This document shows positions 15,342 to 22,230 of a stretch of 38,645 nucleotides of DNA, one piece after another (the stretch's first letter is position 1; each line of letters begins with the position of its first letter). The stretch lies in assembly GCA_944325025.1 (NCBI GenBank), contig CALUYN010000016.1:1-38645 (forward strand), given 5' to 3'. The notes under the pieces are model-generated. The model was given only the letters and a program-made list of their open reading frames with translations. It had not been told where the DNA came from and made no database searches. This stretch comes from Candidatus Gastranaerophilales bacterium (lineage in GTDB: Bacteria; Cyanobacteriota; Vampirovibrionia; Gastranaerophilales; Gastranaerophilaceae). The position numbers and the translations under genes are program-made.

Positions 15342-15983
15342 CTAATTGTAACTCGTCACAAGCCCCTGTACAATAAGCGCCCAACCATCCACCGCAATAA
15401 ATATCAGCAATTTAAACGGCAATGATATAATCGTCGGCGAAAGCATAAACATACCAAGTGCCAGCAATATATTGGCAACTACAAGGTCTAGAACTATAAA
15501 CGGAATAAATATAATAAACCCGATTTCAAATGATGTTTTTAATTCGCTTATGATAAATGCCGGAGCAACCTGCCATACAGTAATTTCTTCGGGATTTTGA
15601 GGTGCTTTGCCCTTTGACATTTCCACAAAAAATGCTAAATCACTCTCTCTTGTCTGCTTCATCATAAACTCTTTCAAGGGCTTTGAACCCTCATTAATCG
15701 CCTCGATGACATTTTGATTTTTATGATACGGGACAGAGCCCATTTCATACATCTTTTGAAAAGTCGAACCCATTGTATAAAATGTTAAAATCATTGCAAG
15801 TCCGATAATTACGATTGAAGGCGGAACCTGCTGTGTACCTAACGCTGTTTTTAGCATTGAAAACACAATGACAAATCGCAAAAAACTTGTCATACAGCAA
15901 AATACCAACGGCAGTAATGAAAATACCGTCATTAATATTAACATTTGTAATACAGGATTCATATCTTTTATAATTGTGTCCAT
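15342..15983 (-). CDS. fliP: Flagellar/type III export protein FliP
   Basis: A 213-residue membrane protein of the export gate. The N-terminus PVLQMLILMTVFSLLPLVFCCMTSFLRFVIVFSMLKTALGTQQVPP contains the FliP signature (TSF.R...V...LR.ALGTQQ.P). The C-terminal half has LAFFVEMS ... EITVWQVAPAFIISELKTSFEIGFIIFIPFIVLDLVVA, also characteristic. Most flagellar FliP proteins carry a cleaved signal peptide and are about 245 residues long; this one starts directly before the first membrane helix, as type III secretion SctR proteins do. The 55-bp gap to fliQ contains a small dyad (CTGCAATTTGCAG). It lies 13 bp after fliO. Confidence 0.95.
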   Translation of the reverse strand: MDTIIKDMNPVLQMLILMTVFSLLPLVFCCMTSFLRFVIVFSMLKTALGTQQVPPSIVIIGLAMILTFYTMGSTFQKMYEMGSVPYHKNQNVIEAINEGSKPLKEFMMKQTRESDLAFFVEMSKGKAPQNPEEITVWQVAPAFIISELKTSFEIGFIIFIPFIVLDLVVANILLALGMFMLSPTIISLPFKLLIFIAVDGWALIVQGLVTSYN

Positions 15984-15996
15984 TATATTTTTCCTT

Positions 15997-16374
15997 TTAT
16001 AGTTTGTTTATCAAGTTTTTAAAAACTTTTTTAGGCTGCTGAGCTTTATTGATATTTACTATTGAAGGAAGCTCATCCACACCTTGCATATTCTCAGACT
16101 GGACATTTACGGCATCCACATCTTTTGTTTTTATATCAAGCTTTGATATAAGAGAAGTTTTATCCACATCCGAGGCAACAAGAAATCTTTCGCGTCCTGC
16201 GCGGATTACATAAAGATTTTTGCGTGGGCCAAGACCTATACAGTCCTCAATATCTAAAAATTTTGATTTTGAAACAGAACAGTAAGAGAATTTTTTATAA
16301 ACAAACAAGGCCAGAAAAATTATCCCGACCATTGCCGCTGTATAAACTATGAAATTTATCAAATATCCGCTCAT
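15997..16374 (-). CDS. fliO: FliO-like export assembly protein
   Basis: A 125-residue protein with a single N-terminal membrane helix (about 8-28) and a small cytoplasmic domain containing FLDIEDCIGLGPRKNLYVIRAGRERFLVASD, the FliO pattern (LGPRK.L...R.G...L...). FliO assists assembly of the FliP ring. The C-terminal tail is Lys/Gln-rich and probably disordered. The start has GAGAGGGTG upstream. It follows the SpoA-domain gene by 85 bp, a gap that holds one copy of the AGAGGTCAGG-family repeat, and precedes fliP by 13 bp. FliO is typical of flagellar rather than type III secretion systems. Confidence 0.88.
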   Translation of the reverse strand: MSGYLINFIVYTAAMVGIIFLALFVYKKFSYCSVSKSKFLDIEDCIGLGPRKNLYVIRAGRERFLVASDVDKTSLISKLDIKTKDVDAVNVQSENMQGVDELPSIVNINKAQQPKKVFKNLINKL

Positions 16375-16419
16375 TTTTTCACCCTCTCAGTCAAAATAGA
16401 ATTTTCAAGTACTTTATGT

Positions 16420-16459
16420 AAATAGCCTGCCTTCCTGCCCTCTTGTCCTCTGTTCTTCC
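16420..16459. repeat. AGAGGTCAGGAAGGCAGG-family repeat (copy d)
   Basis: Read on the plus strand: AAATAGCCTGCCTTCCTGCC then CTCTTGTCCTCTGTTCTTCC. It matches copies a, c and e as reverse complement. It lies inside the export operon, between the SpoA-domain gene and fliO, so it would be transcribed. Confidence 0.75.
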
Positions 16460-17650
16460 TTAAATATCTTCATCCTCTAATTCAAAATCGCTGTAGTCAA
16501 ACTCATCTTCTTCGCTTGCAGGCTGTTCGCCTTGCGCTTGAGGGGCAGGAGTTTGCTGAACATTTTCATCCAAAGATTCGTTAAATTCATCCTCAAAACC
16601 TTCCTGCTGAGCCGGAGCTTCAGATGATACAGTTTTTGCAGGCATTTGCGCAATAACCTCTTCTATCTTAACGCCGTATCTGTCGTTAACTATAACCAGT
16701 TCTCCGCGCGCAATGGGTTTGTCTTCAACGCTTAACGTAACTTTGTTATCATATATTGAAGTAAGATCAACAACTAATCCTTCTTCTATCTTTTTGAGTT
16801 CTCCAAGAGTAATTTTGACTGTATCAAATTGAGCACCCATTTCAACTTCAATACTATCCCAGAGATTAGTGTTTTCTCCTGCCATATTATCTTCTCCTTC
16901 TTCGTTTTCCACCGGTATAACCAGTCCTAAATTCGGGTTTAAATTTATTTCTTTCTCATAATCCTTGAACTTCATAACCATATGGTTAATATTGCTGTTA
17001 TCAAACACAACAATGTCATCAACTTCTATATTTTTTACATCTATAAGTTTAAATTTTGTACTTCCAACTTTTACAGAAATATCAATTACACTTGTTGAAA
17101 AATCTCCGTAGTCAAACTTATCCTTTTGCGAAACAACAGTTTCAGGGTTTAAAAGCACATCGGGTAAAGTTATTACAAACTTTGCGACTTCATTTTTTTC
17201 AATGTCTTTCAACAAAAAAGTCAAATGCACAACATCAAAATTAGTTCTTTTCAACGTTGGCGGGGGCGGAGAAAGAAATTTTGAAGTCATATTAAACATA
17301 TAGTCATTAAATGCTGTAATAATTTTGGCTTCCAAATCAGTTAATTTGTTTAAATTAAATCTGGAATTTGGTTTTCCTAAAATCTTATCCAGAATAATTC
17401 CAACAGCTTTTTCAGAAGTTCTGAAAAACATATCATGGAGTTTGTCAATGCGAATTTTGGTAACAAAATACGCATCTTTATCCATCAATGTATTAATATT
17501 TTTGCTTATTCCAACTAAAATAAACTGAAAGCCAGGCAGGAAAAATTCATCACAAGCAGCCTGAACAGCCGGCGGATAGGTTTTTGCAAACCAATTGTAC
17601 TGCGCATACAATTCTTTATAATCTATTGAGTTGATTTTTTGATTAATCAT
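16460..17650 (-). CDS. Tandem SpoA-domain switch/C-ring protein (FliM/FliN- or SctQ-like)
   Basis: A 396-residue protein. The N-terminal ~180 residues are helical with no obvious match, though in position they correspond to the FliM middle domain. Two SpoA-type domains follow: about 185-250 (VIDISVKVGSTKFKLIDVKNIEVDDIVVFDN) and 265-335 (WDSIEVEMGAQFDTVKITLGELKKIEEGLVVDL ... NDRYGVKIEEV). The C-terminal 55 residues are Glu/Asp/Gln-rich and likely disordered. FliM carries one SpoA domain and FliN one; two in one chain is the plan of SctQ/HrcQ of type III secretion. Its genomic place before fliO-P-Q-R fits FliM/FliN. The cytoplasmic ring of a flagellar motor or a related export machine is the likely site. 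A fused FliM-FliN is the main alternative. Confidence 0.8.
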   Translation of the reverse strand: MINQKINSIDYKELYAQYNWFAKTYPPAVQAACDEFFLPGFQFILVGISKNINTLMDKDAYFVTKIRIDKLHDMFFRTSEKAVGIILDKILGKPNSRFNLNKLTDLEAKIITAFNDYMFNMTSKFLSPPPPTLKRTNFDVVHLTFLLKDIEKNEVAKFVITLPDVLLNPETVVSQKDKFDYGDFSTSVIDISVKVGSTKFKLIDVKNIEVDDIVVFDNSNINHMVMKFKDYEKEINLNPNLGLVIPVENEEGEDNMAGENTNLWDSIEVEMGAQFDTVKITLGELKKIEEGLVVDLTSIYDNKVTLSVEDKPIARGELVIVNDRYGVKIEEVIAQMPAKTVSSEAPAQQEGFEDEFNESLDENVQQTPAPQAQGEQPASEEDEFDYSDFELEDEDI

Positions 17651-17885
17651 TTTTTAATCTTCTATCCCTTGTTCAAGTCTGTAATAATGAGCTTTCCCCA
17701 TAAATACAATAGACTATTTACTAATAGTGCACATCAATCATTTAATGGATATTTTGAAAAAATCAAGCAGAATATTTATAGGAAGATAAGCTAAAGTTAG
17801 AGGCAAAGATGCCAAGAGGCATAGAGGCAAAGCTGTTATCAATAATAAATTTTGTCCCAGTTTTACCTAAATAGCTATAAATGAA

Positions 17886-17920
17886 AATAGCCTGACCGCC
17901 TGCCTTCCTGACCTCTGTCA
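17886..17920. repeat. AGAGGTCAGGAAGGCAGG-family repeat (copy e)
   Basis: AAATAGCCTGACCGCCTGCC then TTCCTGACCTCTGTC; its reverse complement contains AGAGGTCAGGAAGGCAGG exactly as copy b. Confidence 0.8.
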
Positions 17921-17937
17921 GCTATAACAATTATGCG

Positions 17938-17958
17938 ATTGCGGATCAAGTCCGCAAT
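17938..17958. repeat. Short dyad ATTGCGGA/TCCGCAAT
   Basis: Arms ATTGCGGA and TCCGCAAT separated by TCAAG, followed by GACG. It is G/C-rich against its surroundings. I have seen similar short elements scattered in other genomes, but cannot name a family from the sequence alone. Confidence 0.6.
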
Positions 17959-18028
17959 GACGAAAAGCATAGAACCATCACGAATATATGACAAATGCTG
18001 ACATAAATTGTCTAACATGTCTACATGC

Positions 18029-18204
18029 GTAGCACCCCTCTCCTTGTAAAGGAGAGGGGGAAGGGGTGAGGTTTCTGTTCCCCCTCCCTGATTAGGGAGG
18101 GGCAGGGGTGGGTATTGATTGTTACCCATCCTCTTATCCTTCCCTAATAAGGGAAGGAAGGGTTAAGCTACTCCCTCTCCTGTGAGAGAGGATAGGGGTG
18201 AGGA
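18029..18204. repeat. Cluster of CCCTCTCC/GGAGAGGG palindromic repeats
   Basis: Three or more imperfect palindromes lie side by side: CCCCTCTCCTTGTAAAGGAG AGGGGG, CCCCCTCCCTGATTAGGGAG GGG, and CCTTCCCTAATAAGGGAAGG, then CTCCCTCTCCTGTGAGAGAG. The preceding GTAGCACCC also precedes the copy at 1394. They lie downstream of the second fibre gene, as related copies lie at the 5' end of the first. Confidence 0.75.
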
Positions 18205-18212
18205 ATGATAAA

Positions 18213-18243
18213 CAAAAGGAAAACCCGCATATTTCTATGCGGG
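18213..18243 (-). terminator. Terminator of the second fibre gene
   Basis: On the minus strand, CCCGCAT, a six-base loop, then ATGCGGG is followed by TTTTCCTTTTG. It starts 60 bp after the stop codon of the fibre gene. A second small dyad (TACCGC-TGT-GCGGTA, 18264-18278) lies between it and the gene. Confidence 0.8.
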
Positions 18244-18302
18244 AAGGAATGAAAGAATAAACATACCGCTGTGCGGTAAGTTTTTCTTTTCTGAATAAAC
18301 AA

Positions 18303-20431
18303 TTATTTTATTTGTGCCTCAAGTTTTTCTATACGGGCTTCTAGCTTTTTATTGTCTTTCTGAAGCTGTTTCAGAATCACAGTTAACTCTTGATTTTCTT
18401 TTTCTAGTGCCGTGATACGCGAATCAAGTTCTTTTATTGCATTTATCATGGCATAGAACATATCTTCAAAACGTATTCTCAAAAAACCGTCTTTGGCTTT
18501 TGTTACTGCGTCAGGAAAGACTTTTTGCAAATCCTGAGCGATTACACCAACGTGAGGCGTTTTCTTTTCGTCTTTTTTAAAGGTGTAGTTAAATACTTTT
18601 AACTGTTTGATTTTATCCAAGCCTGATGTATTTTCTTTGCCGACGTATTTTAATCGGCGGTCAGACACACTAAAATTATAAGACCAGTCATTTGGAGATT
18701 TAAAATTTCCATTATTTTGGAAATTATCAAGTCCACTACCTACACCGATAACTGCAGCTTGAGAGTCCTGATCACGGTTAGCGAACCAATATACACCACC
18801 AGTCCTTATATGTTTATCATCATTTTCTGCTGCTGCTGAAATTATACCGCCTTTTACGATAAGCAGGCCGTTTATAACAACTGAACTACTTATTTTTTGA
18901 CCATGTAAGGCTGTACCGTCAGAATTTGAAGTTGTACCATTATGCACCTCTAAGACTGCAGGCCCATTATTAAAGTTTGATCTGCTGCCGATAAATATTC
19001 GTTCTGTACTATCTGATGCACTTGCCCAACTTGAACCAGAACTAGGCCCTGAATTAGCGCCGATACATACTTTATTTTTTCCGGTCACACTACTACAAGC
19101 ATTATAGCCTATTGCTACATTATAATCATTATTTGCTTTTGCCAGAGCTCCTAAAGCAACACTATGAGAACCAAAAGCATCTGTAGCATACCCCAATGCT
19201 GTGGCCGTTGTATCACCTGTACTATTTCCTGCCTCCGCATAAGGGCCTAAAGCGACCGAATTCGGACCAATGGTTTTAGCCTGAAAACCTAAGGCAACAG
19301 AATTACCGCCTGCCAAACCTTCACCGGATATCGACTCTGTACCTATAGCTATGGAATTATCCGCCGAAGTAACAGCTGATCTTCCAATTGCAATACCATT
19401 TTGTCCGGCAGAGGTAACAGTGTCACTGTCAGAGTTAGAACCAATTGCAATTGCGTAAGAGGAATTGGCTCTTGCTAATCTGCCGATTGAAATTGTTCGA
19501 GATTGACCAACTGGCTGTTCTCCAATCACAATTGCTTCTGAAGCCAAATTACTTAAATTTATATTATTACCTATTAATATTGAATTATTAGTTGATACGC
19601 CTCCATTTGATCTTCCCAATACAATACTGCCTGTTCCGCTAACTTCTCCATTTGATACACCTAAAACAATACTGTCTTGACCGCTTACATTATTATTTGT
19701 GCCAATAGCTATAGAATGTAAACCTGTGTTTTCTGTTATTGAACCAATAGATATTGAACTTGCTTGAGAAGCAACAGTACCCGGGCCTATTGCAATTGAA
19801 CCGTCGCCGTTAGATTGTGCAGCATGAGCAGGCGGGGCCTCTCCGCCGATTGCTATGGCATATGTTCCGCTAGCAGATGCACTGTGACCGATTGCCGTTG
19901 CATTACTGTTTGTTGCTGAGGCATTTACACCTACTGCAGTTGAGTTATCCTGTGCTACTTGAGTATTTCTACCTATAGCTACTGAATTTTCTACAAGATT
20001 GCCGCTTGATAAACTTCCTAGCAACAATCCATTGTTATCAAATCTCAAACTGCCTAAAACTGAATTACCTTGTTTAAATAGAATATGGTCTTTACCATCG
20101 CCGGTATTAATTACCAAACGCGAATTTGTGTCAGTATCTTCTGCTTCCTGCTGACCTATCATGGCAATTTGTGAATCGCCTAAACCATAATAAGCGTCAG
20201 AACCATTTGTTGCCCATACCCACGGTGATGACTGGTCAAGTTTATTCCTTGTTGTCATCACAGGTGCCATTGCTGCCATGATGATACTTAGTATTAGCAT
20301 GACAACCATCATCTCGGCTAATGTAAAGCCAAAATGATTAAATCTAGACTTGCTTAATTTCCCAAAAACCTCGTCAGGAGTGCTTAGAGTGCCCCCCCCC
20401 CGACTTTACATTTGTTTACAATCATTCCCAT
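18303..20431 (-). CDS. Prepilin-signal, YadA-head-like fibre protein with C-terminal S74 self-cleaving chaperone, frame broken at G10 tract
   Basis: From ATG at 20312 the frame gives 669 residues, but the prepilin signal HFGFTLAEMMVVML lies upstream of that ATG. The better start is ATG 20431 (GGAG eight bases upstream). It joins the main frame only if a G10 tract at 20401-20392 is read as 11 G, giving a 39-residue leader before the Gly-Phe cleavage site. The body has about 400 residues of head repeats (SVAIG, AIAIG, SIVLG). The C-terminus carries an S74 peptidase domain, beginning SDRRLKYVGKENTSGLDKIKQL with the catalytic Ser, then HVGVIAQDLQKVFPD and RFEDMFYAMINAIKELDSR, and ends in a coiled coil. 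S74 domains help trimeric fibres fold and then cut themselves off. A pilin-type export signal on such a fibre is unusual. Expression is probably switchable. Confidence 0.85.
19809..20108 (-). repeat. 300-bp block identical to 808-1107
   Basis: The partner of the identical block in the first fibre gene, in the same orientation 19.0 kb away. Direct repeats of this length could recombine, either exchanging sequence between the two genes or deleting the DNA between them. Confidence 0.85.
20392..20401 (-). repeat. G10 homopolymer tract near the start of the second fibre gene
   Basis: Ten C on the plus strand in the context TG-C10-GA. On the coding strand it lies 30 bases downstream of ATG 20431. 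Ten G lead to TAA two codons later; eleven open the frame to the prepilin signal. Confidence 0.85.
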
Positions 20432-20512
20432 AATTACTCCATTCCTTTCAAGTTATATTTCTCATTATAACTCATATTTTGTAAATTTTGCAACTATTAT
20501 TTAAATATTATT

Positions 20513-20518
20513 TATAAT
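20513..20518 (+). promoter_or_regulatory. -10 box close to the hemW start
   Basis: TATAAT 11 bases before the hemW ATG, with no ribosome-binding site between. The leader would be about four to five bases, effectively leaderless. A -35 element is not obvious. Confidence 0.45.
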
Positions 20519-20529
20519 ACTATATAATT

Positions 20530-21618
20530 ATGACAAAAAATGTTTACATACATATTCCATTTTGCAAGTCAAAATGTAAGTATTGTTCATTCGTATCATT
20601 CTGCACAACAAACTCAAAACTTGAATATTTATACGCATTAGAAAAAGAAATTCTTCATTCATACAAACACGAAGAATTACACACTCTCTATTTTGGCGGG
20701 GGTACACCGTCATTGCTCAGGCCGGATGAATTTGCTCAAATTATTAAACTTTTTAACATAAATTCCTCAACAGAAGTTACGGCTGAACTCAATCCGGAAA
20801 CAATTACACAAGATTACCTCAAACAATTGAAAGAAACAGGTGTAAACAGACTTAGCTTCGGCTGCCAGACATTTAATGACAAAATTTTAAAAGAAATCGG
20901 ACGCACACACAATTCACAAGATGTTGAAAAAGCCGTCAACCTTGCTAAAAAAGTTGGATTTAAAAACATTAGCCTTGATTTTATATACGGACTCCCCGGA
21001 CAAACAGGCAGAATGTTTGAGGATGATTTAGAGCATGCCATTTTGCTTGATATACAGCATATTTCCCTTTACGGGTTAAAAATTGAAGAGGGCTGCTGCT
21101 TTTACAAAAACAGGCCTGAAAATCTTCCGGATGAGGATATTCAGGCAGATATGTACTTAAAAGCAATAGAAATCCTTACAAAAAACAATTTTAACCACTA
21201 TGAAATAAGCAACTTTGCACTCGACGGTTTTAAATCACGCCACAATTTAAATTACTGGGACAATAACAGTTACTATGGTTTCGGCCTTGCTGCACACGGG
21301 TACGAAAACGGCATAAGATATTTTAACACCTCAAACTTAAAAGAATATATAAAAAATCCATCCACTCACAAAGAAGTTCATAAAGTCACAGAACAGGAGC
21401 AATTGGAAGAAGAAATCTTTTTAGGCTTTAGGAAATCAGAAGGAATAAACACAGAAAAAATAAATAAAAAATTTAATATTGATTTCTGTAAAAAGTACGC
21501 TGCGACCTTAAATAAATACATTTCTTACGGGTATCTAAAAGAAACTAATAGAGGTTTTTCGCTGACTAAAGAAGGAATTCTTGTCAGCAACATAATACTT
21601 TCGGAATTTTTAGCATAA
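20530..21618 (+). CDS. hemW: Radical SAM heme chaperone HemW
   Basis: A 362-residue protein with the radical SAM motif C12-x3-C16-x2-C19 in the context HIPFCKSKCKYCSF, followed by YFGGGTPS and the AELNPET, GVNRLSFGCQTF and HISLYGLKIE motifs of the HemN/HemW family. The residue after the third Cys is Ser-Phe, as in HemW, and not the fourth Cys typical of HemN, so it is annotated as HemW, which delivers or inserts heme rather than oxidising coproporphyrinogen. HemN is the alternative. It is flanked by a dedicated terminator; its start has no ribosome-binding site. Confidence 0.93.
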   Translation: MTKNVYIHIPFCKSKCKYCSFVSFCTTNSKLEYLYALEKEILHSYKHEELHTLYFGGGTPSLLRPDEFAQIIKLFNINSSTEVTAELNPETITQDYLKQLKETGVNRLSFGCQTFNDKILKEIGRTHNSQDVEKAVNLAKKVGFKNISLDFIYGLPGQTGRMFEDDLEHAILLDIQHISLYGLKIEEGCCFYKNRPENLPDEDIQADMYLKAIEILTKNNFNHYEISNFALDGFKSRHNLNYWDNNSYYGFGLAAHGYENGIRYFNTSNLKEYIKNPSTHKEVHKVTEQEQLEEEIFLGFRKSEGINTEKINKKFNIDFCKKYAATLNKYISYGYLKETNRGFSLTKEGILVSNIILSEFLA

Positions 21619-21645
21619 AAAAGACCCGCATGATGCGGGTCTTTT
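21619..21645. terminator. Bidirectional terminator between hemW and the gene at 21652
   Basis: Arms AAAAGACCCGCAT and ATGCGGGTCTTTT around a single G, with A-rich and T-rich flanks. It immediately follows the hemW stop and also lies just past the stop of the convergent gene. Confidence 0.92.
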
Positions 21646-21651
21646 AATTTA

Positions 21652-22059
21652 TTATTTTGATTCCCCTTCTGTTTTTGGAGTTTCTGTTTTTGGTGTTTCT
21701 TGGGAGGTTTCAGCTTTTTTGCCTCTAATCTTTTTCCATAATTCATCAGCACTTTCACCAATTTTGTGGAAGAAGTTTTTAGTTTTCTGCATAATACCTT
21801 CAGGGTTATCTATTTTTGAAAGTTTACCTTTGTGAACAGCAATTCCCAAACCTATATAAGCAGCTGCCAACAGACCTATAATTGTTCCGATTACAGCTCC
21901 TTTATGACTTTTTTTATGTTCACCTTTTTTTTCAAAAGAATCTGCAGAAACATCTGAGTTTATTCCGGCAGTAGTAAACTTGCCGGGAGAATTAATTAAA
22001 TCCGCAGCATTTACAGGCGCATCGCCACGAAAACTAACACCGGAAACAGAATTTATCAT
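21652..22059 (-). CDS. Small single-pass membrane protein of unknown function, 135 residues
   Basis: No family recognised. The N-terminus is MINSVSGVSFRGDAPVNAAD, followed by a polar segment rich in Ser and Lys (residues 20-54). One membrane helix comes next (about 54-75, AVIGTIIGLLAAAYIGLGIAV), then a basic amphipathic stretch (KTKNFFHKIGESADELWKKIRGKKAE) and a Thr/Pro/Glu/Lys-rich tail that repeats TPKTE. It starts after a strong AAAAAGGAGG. It faces hemW with a shared terminator and is divergent from the 1003-residue gene at 22231. The VSFRG motif near the start echoes INFNG in the protein at 13597; whether this means anything is unclear. Confidence 0.75.
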   Translation of the reverse strand: MINSVSGVSFRGDAPVNAADLINSPGKFTTAGINSDVSADSFEKKGEHKKSHKGAVIGTIIGLLAAAYIGLGIAVHKGKLSKIDNPEGIMQKTKNFFHKIGESADELWKKIRGKKAETSQETPKTETPKTEGESK

Positions 22060-22149
22060 GAGAAACCTCCTTTTTAAAACACACTTTTTCTAAGATATTT
22101 AAAACGACTGATATACTTATTTTGACTAAAATAAATTAATTTTTCAATA

Positions 22150-22160
22150 TTTGTTACAAA
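22150..22160. promoter_or_regulatory. Palindrome TTTGTTACAAA upstream of the DUF1822-like gene
   Basis: An exact palindrome with a central T, followed by ACT. The same 14 bases, TTTGTTACAAAACT, occur at 3960-3973 between the divergent genes at 3876 and 4047. A regulator binding site is possible; with only two copies seen, chance is not excluded. Confidence 0.35.
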
Positions 22161-22230
22161 ACTTTACAACAAAAATGGAATATTTTTGAGTTTAGTGTCA
22201 TCTTATTGATTAGAGATAGGAGAAATAAGC

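Larger units (their letters stand above)
17651..18302. other. Repeat-rich intergenic region, 652 bp, without a gene
   Basis: No convincing coding frame. From left to right it holds AT-rich sequence with no recognised signal, a short run of GAGGCAAAGATGCCAAGAGG-type repeats near 17800-17833 (also seen in reverse near 1441-1478), and an AGAGGTCAGG-family copy (17886-17920). A GCGGATCAAGTCCGC dyad (17938-17958), several CCCTCTCC-type palindromes (18029-18204) and a terminator for the fibre gene (18213-18243) complete it. Confidence 0.7.

Noticed and set aside
1-20431. Diversity-generating retroelement acting on the fibre genes
   Set aside because: The duplicated block is 100% identical with no adenine-specific differences, and no reverse transcriptase gene is in the window.
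1-20431. Composite transposon or prophage bounded by the two fibre genes
   Set aside because: No transposase, integrase, or phage structural gene lies between them; the intervening genes are housekeeping or envelope functions.
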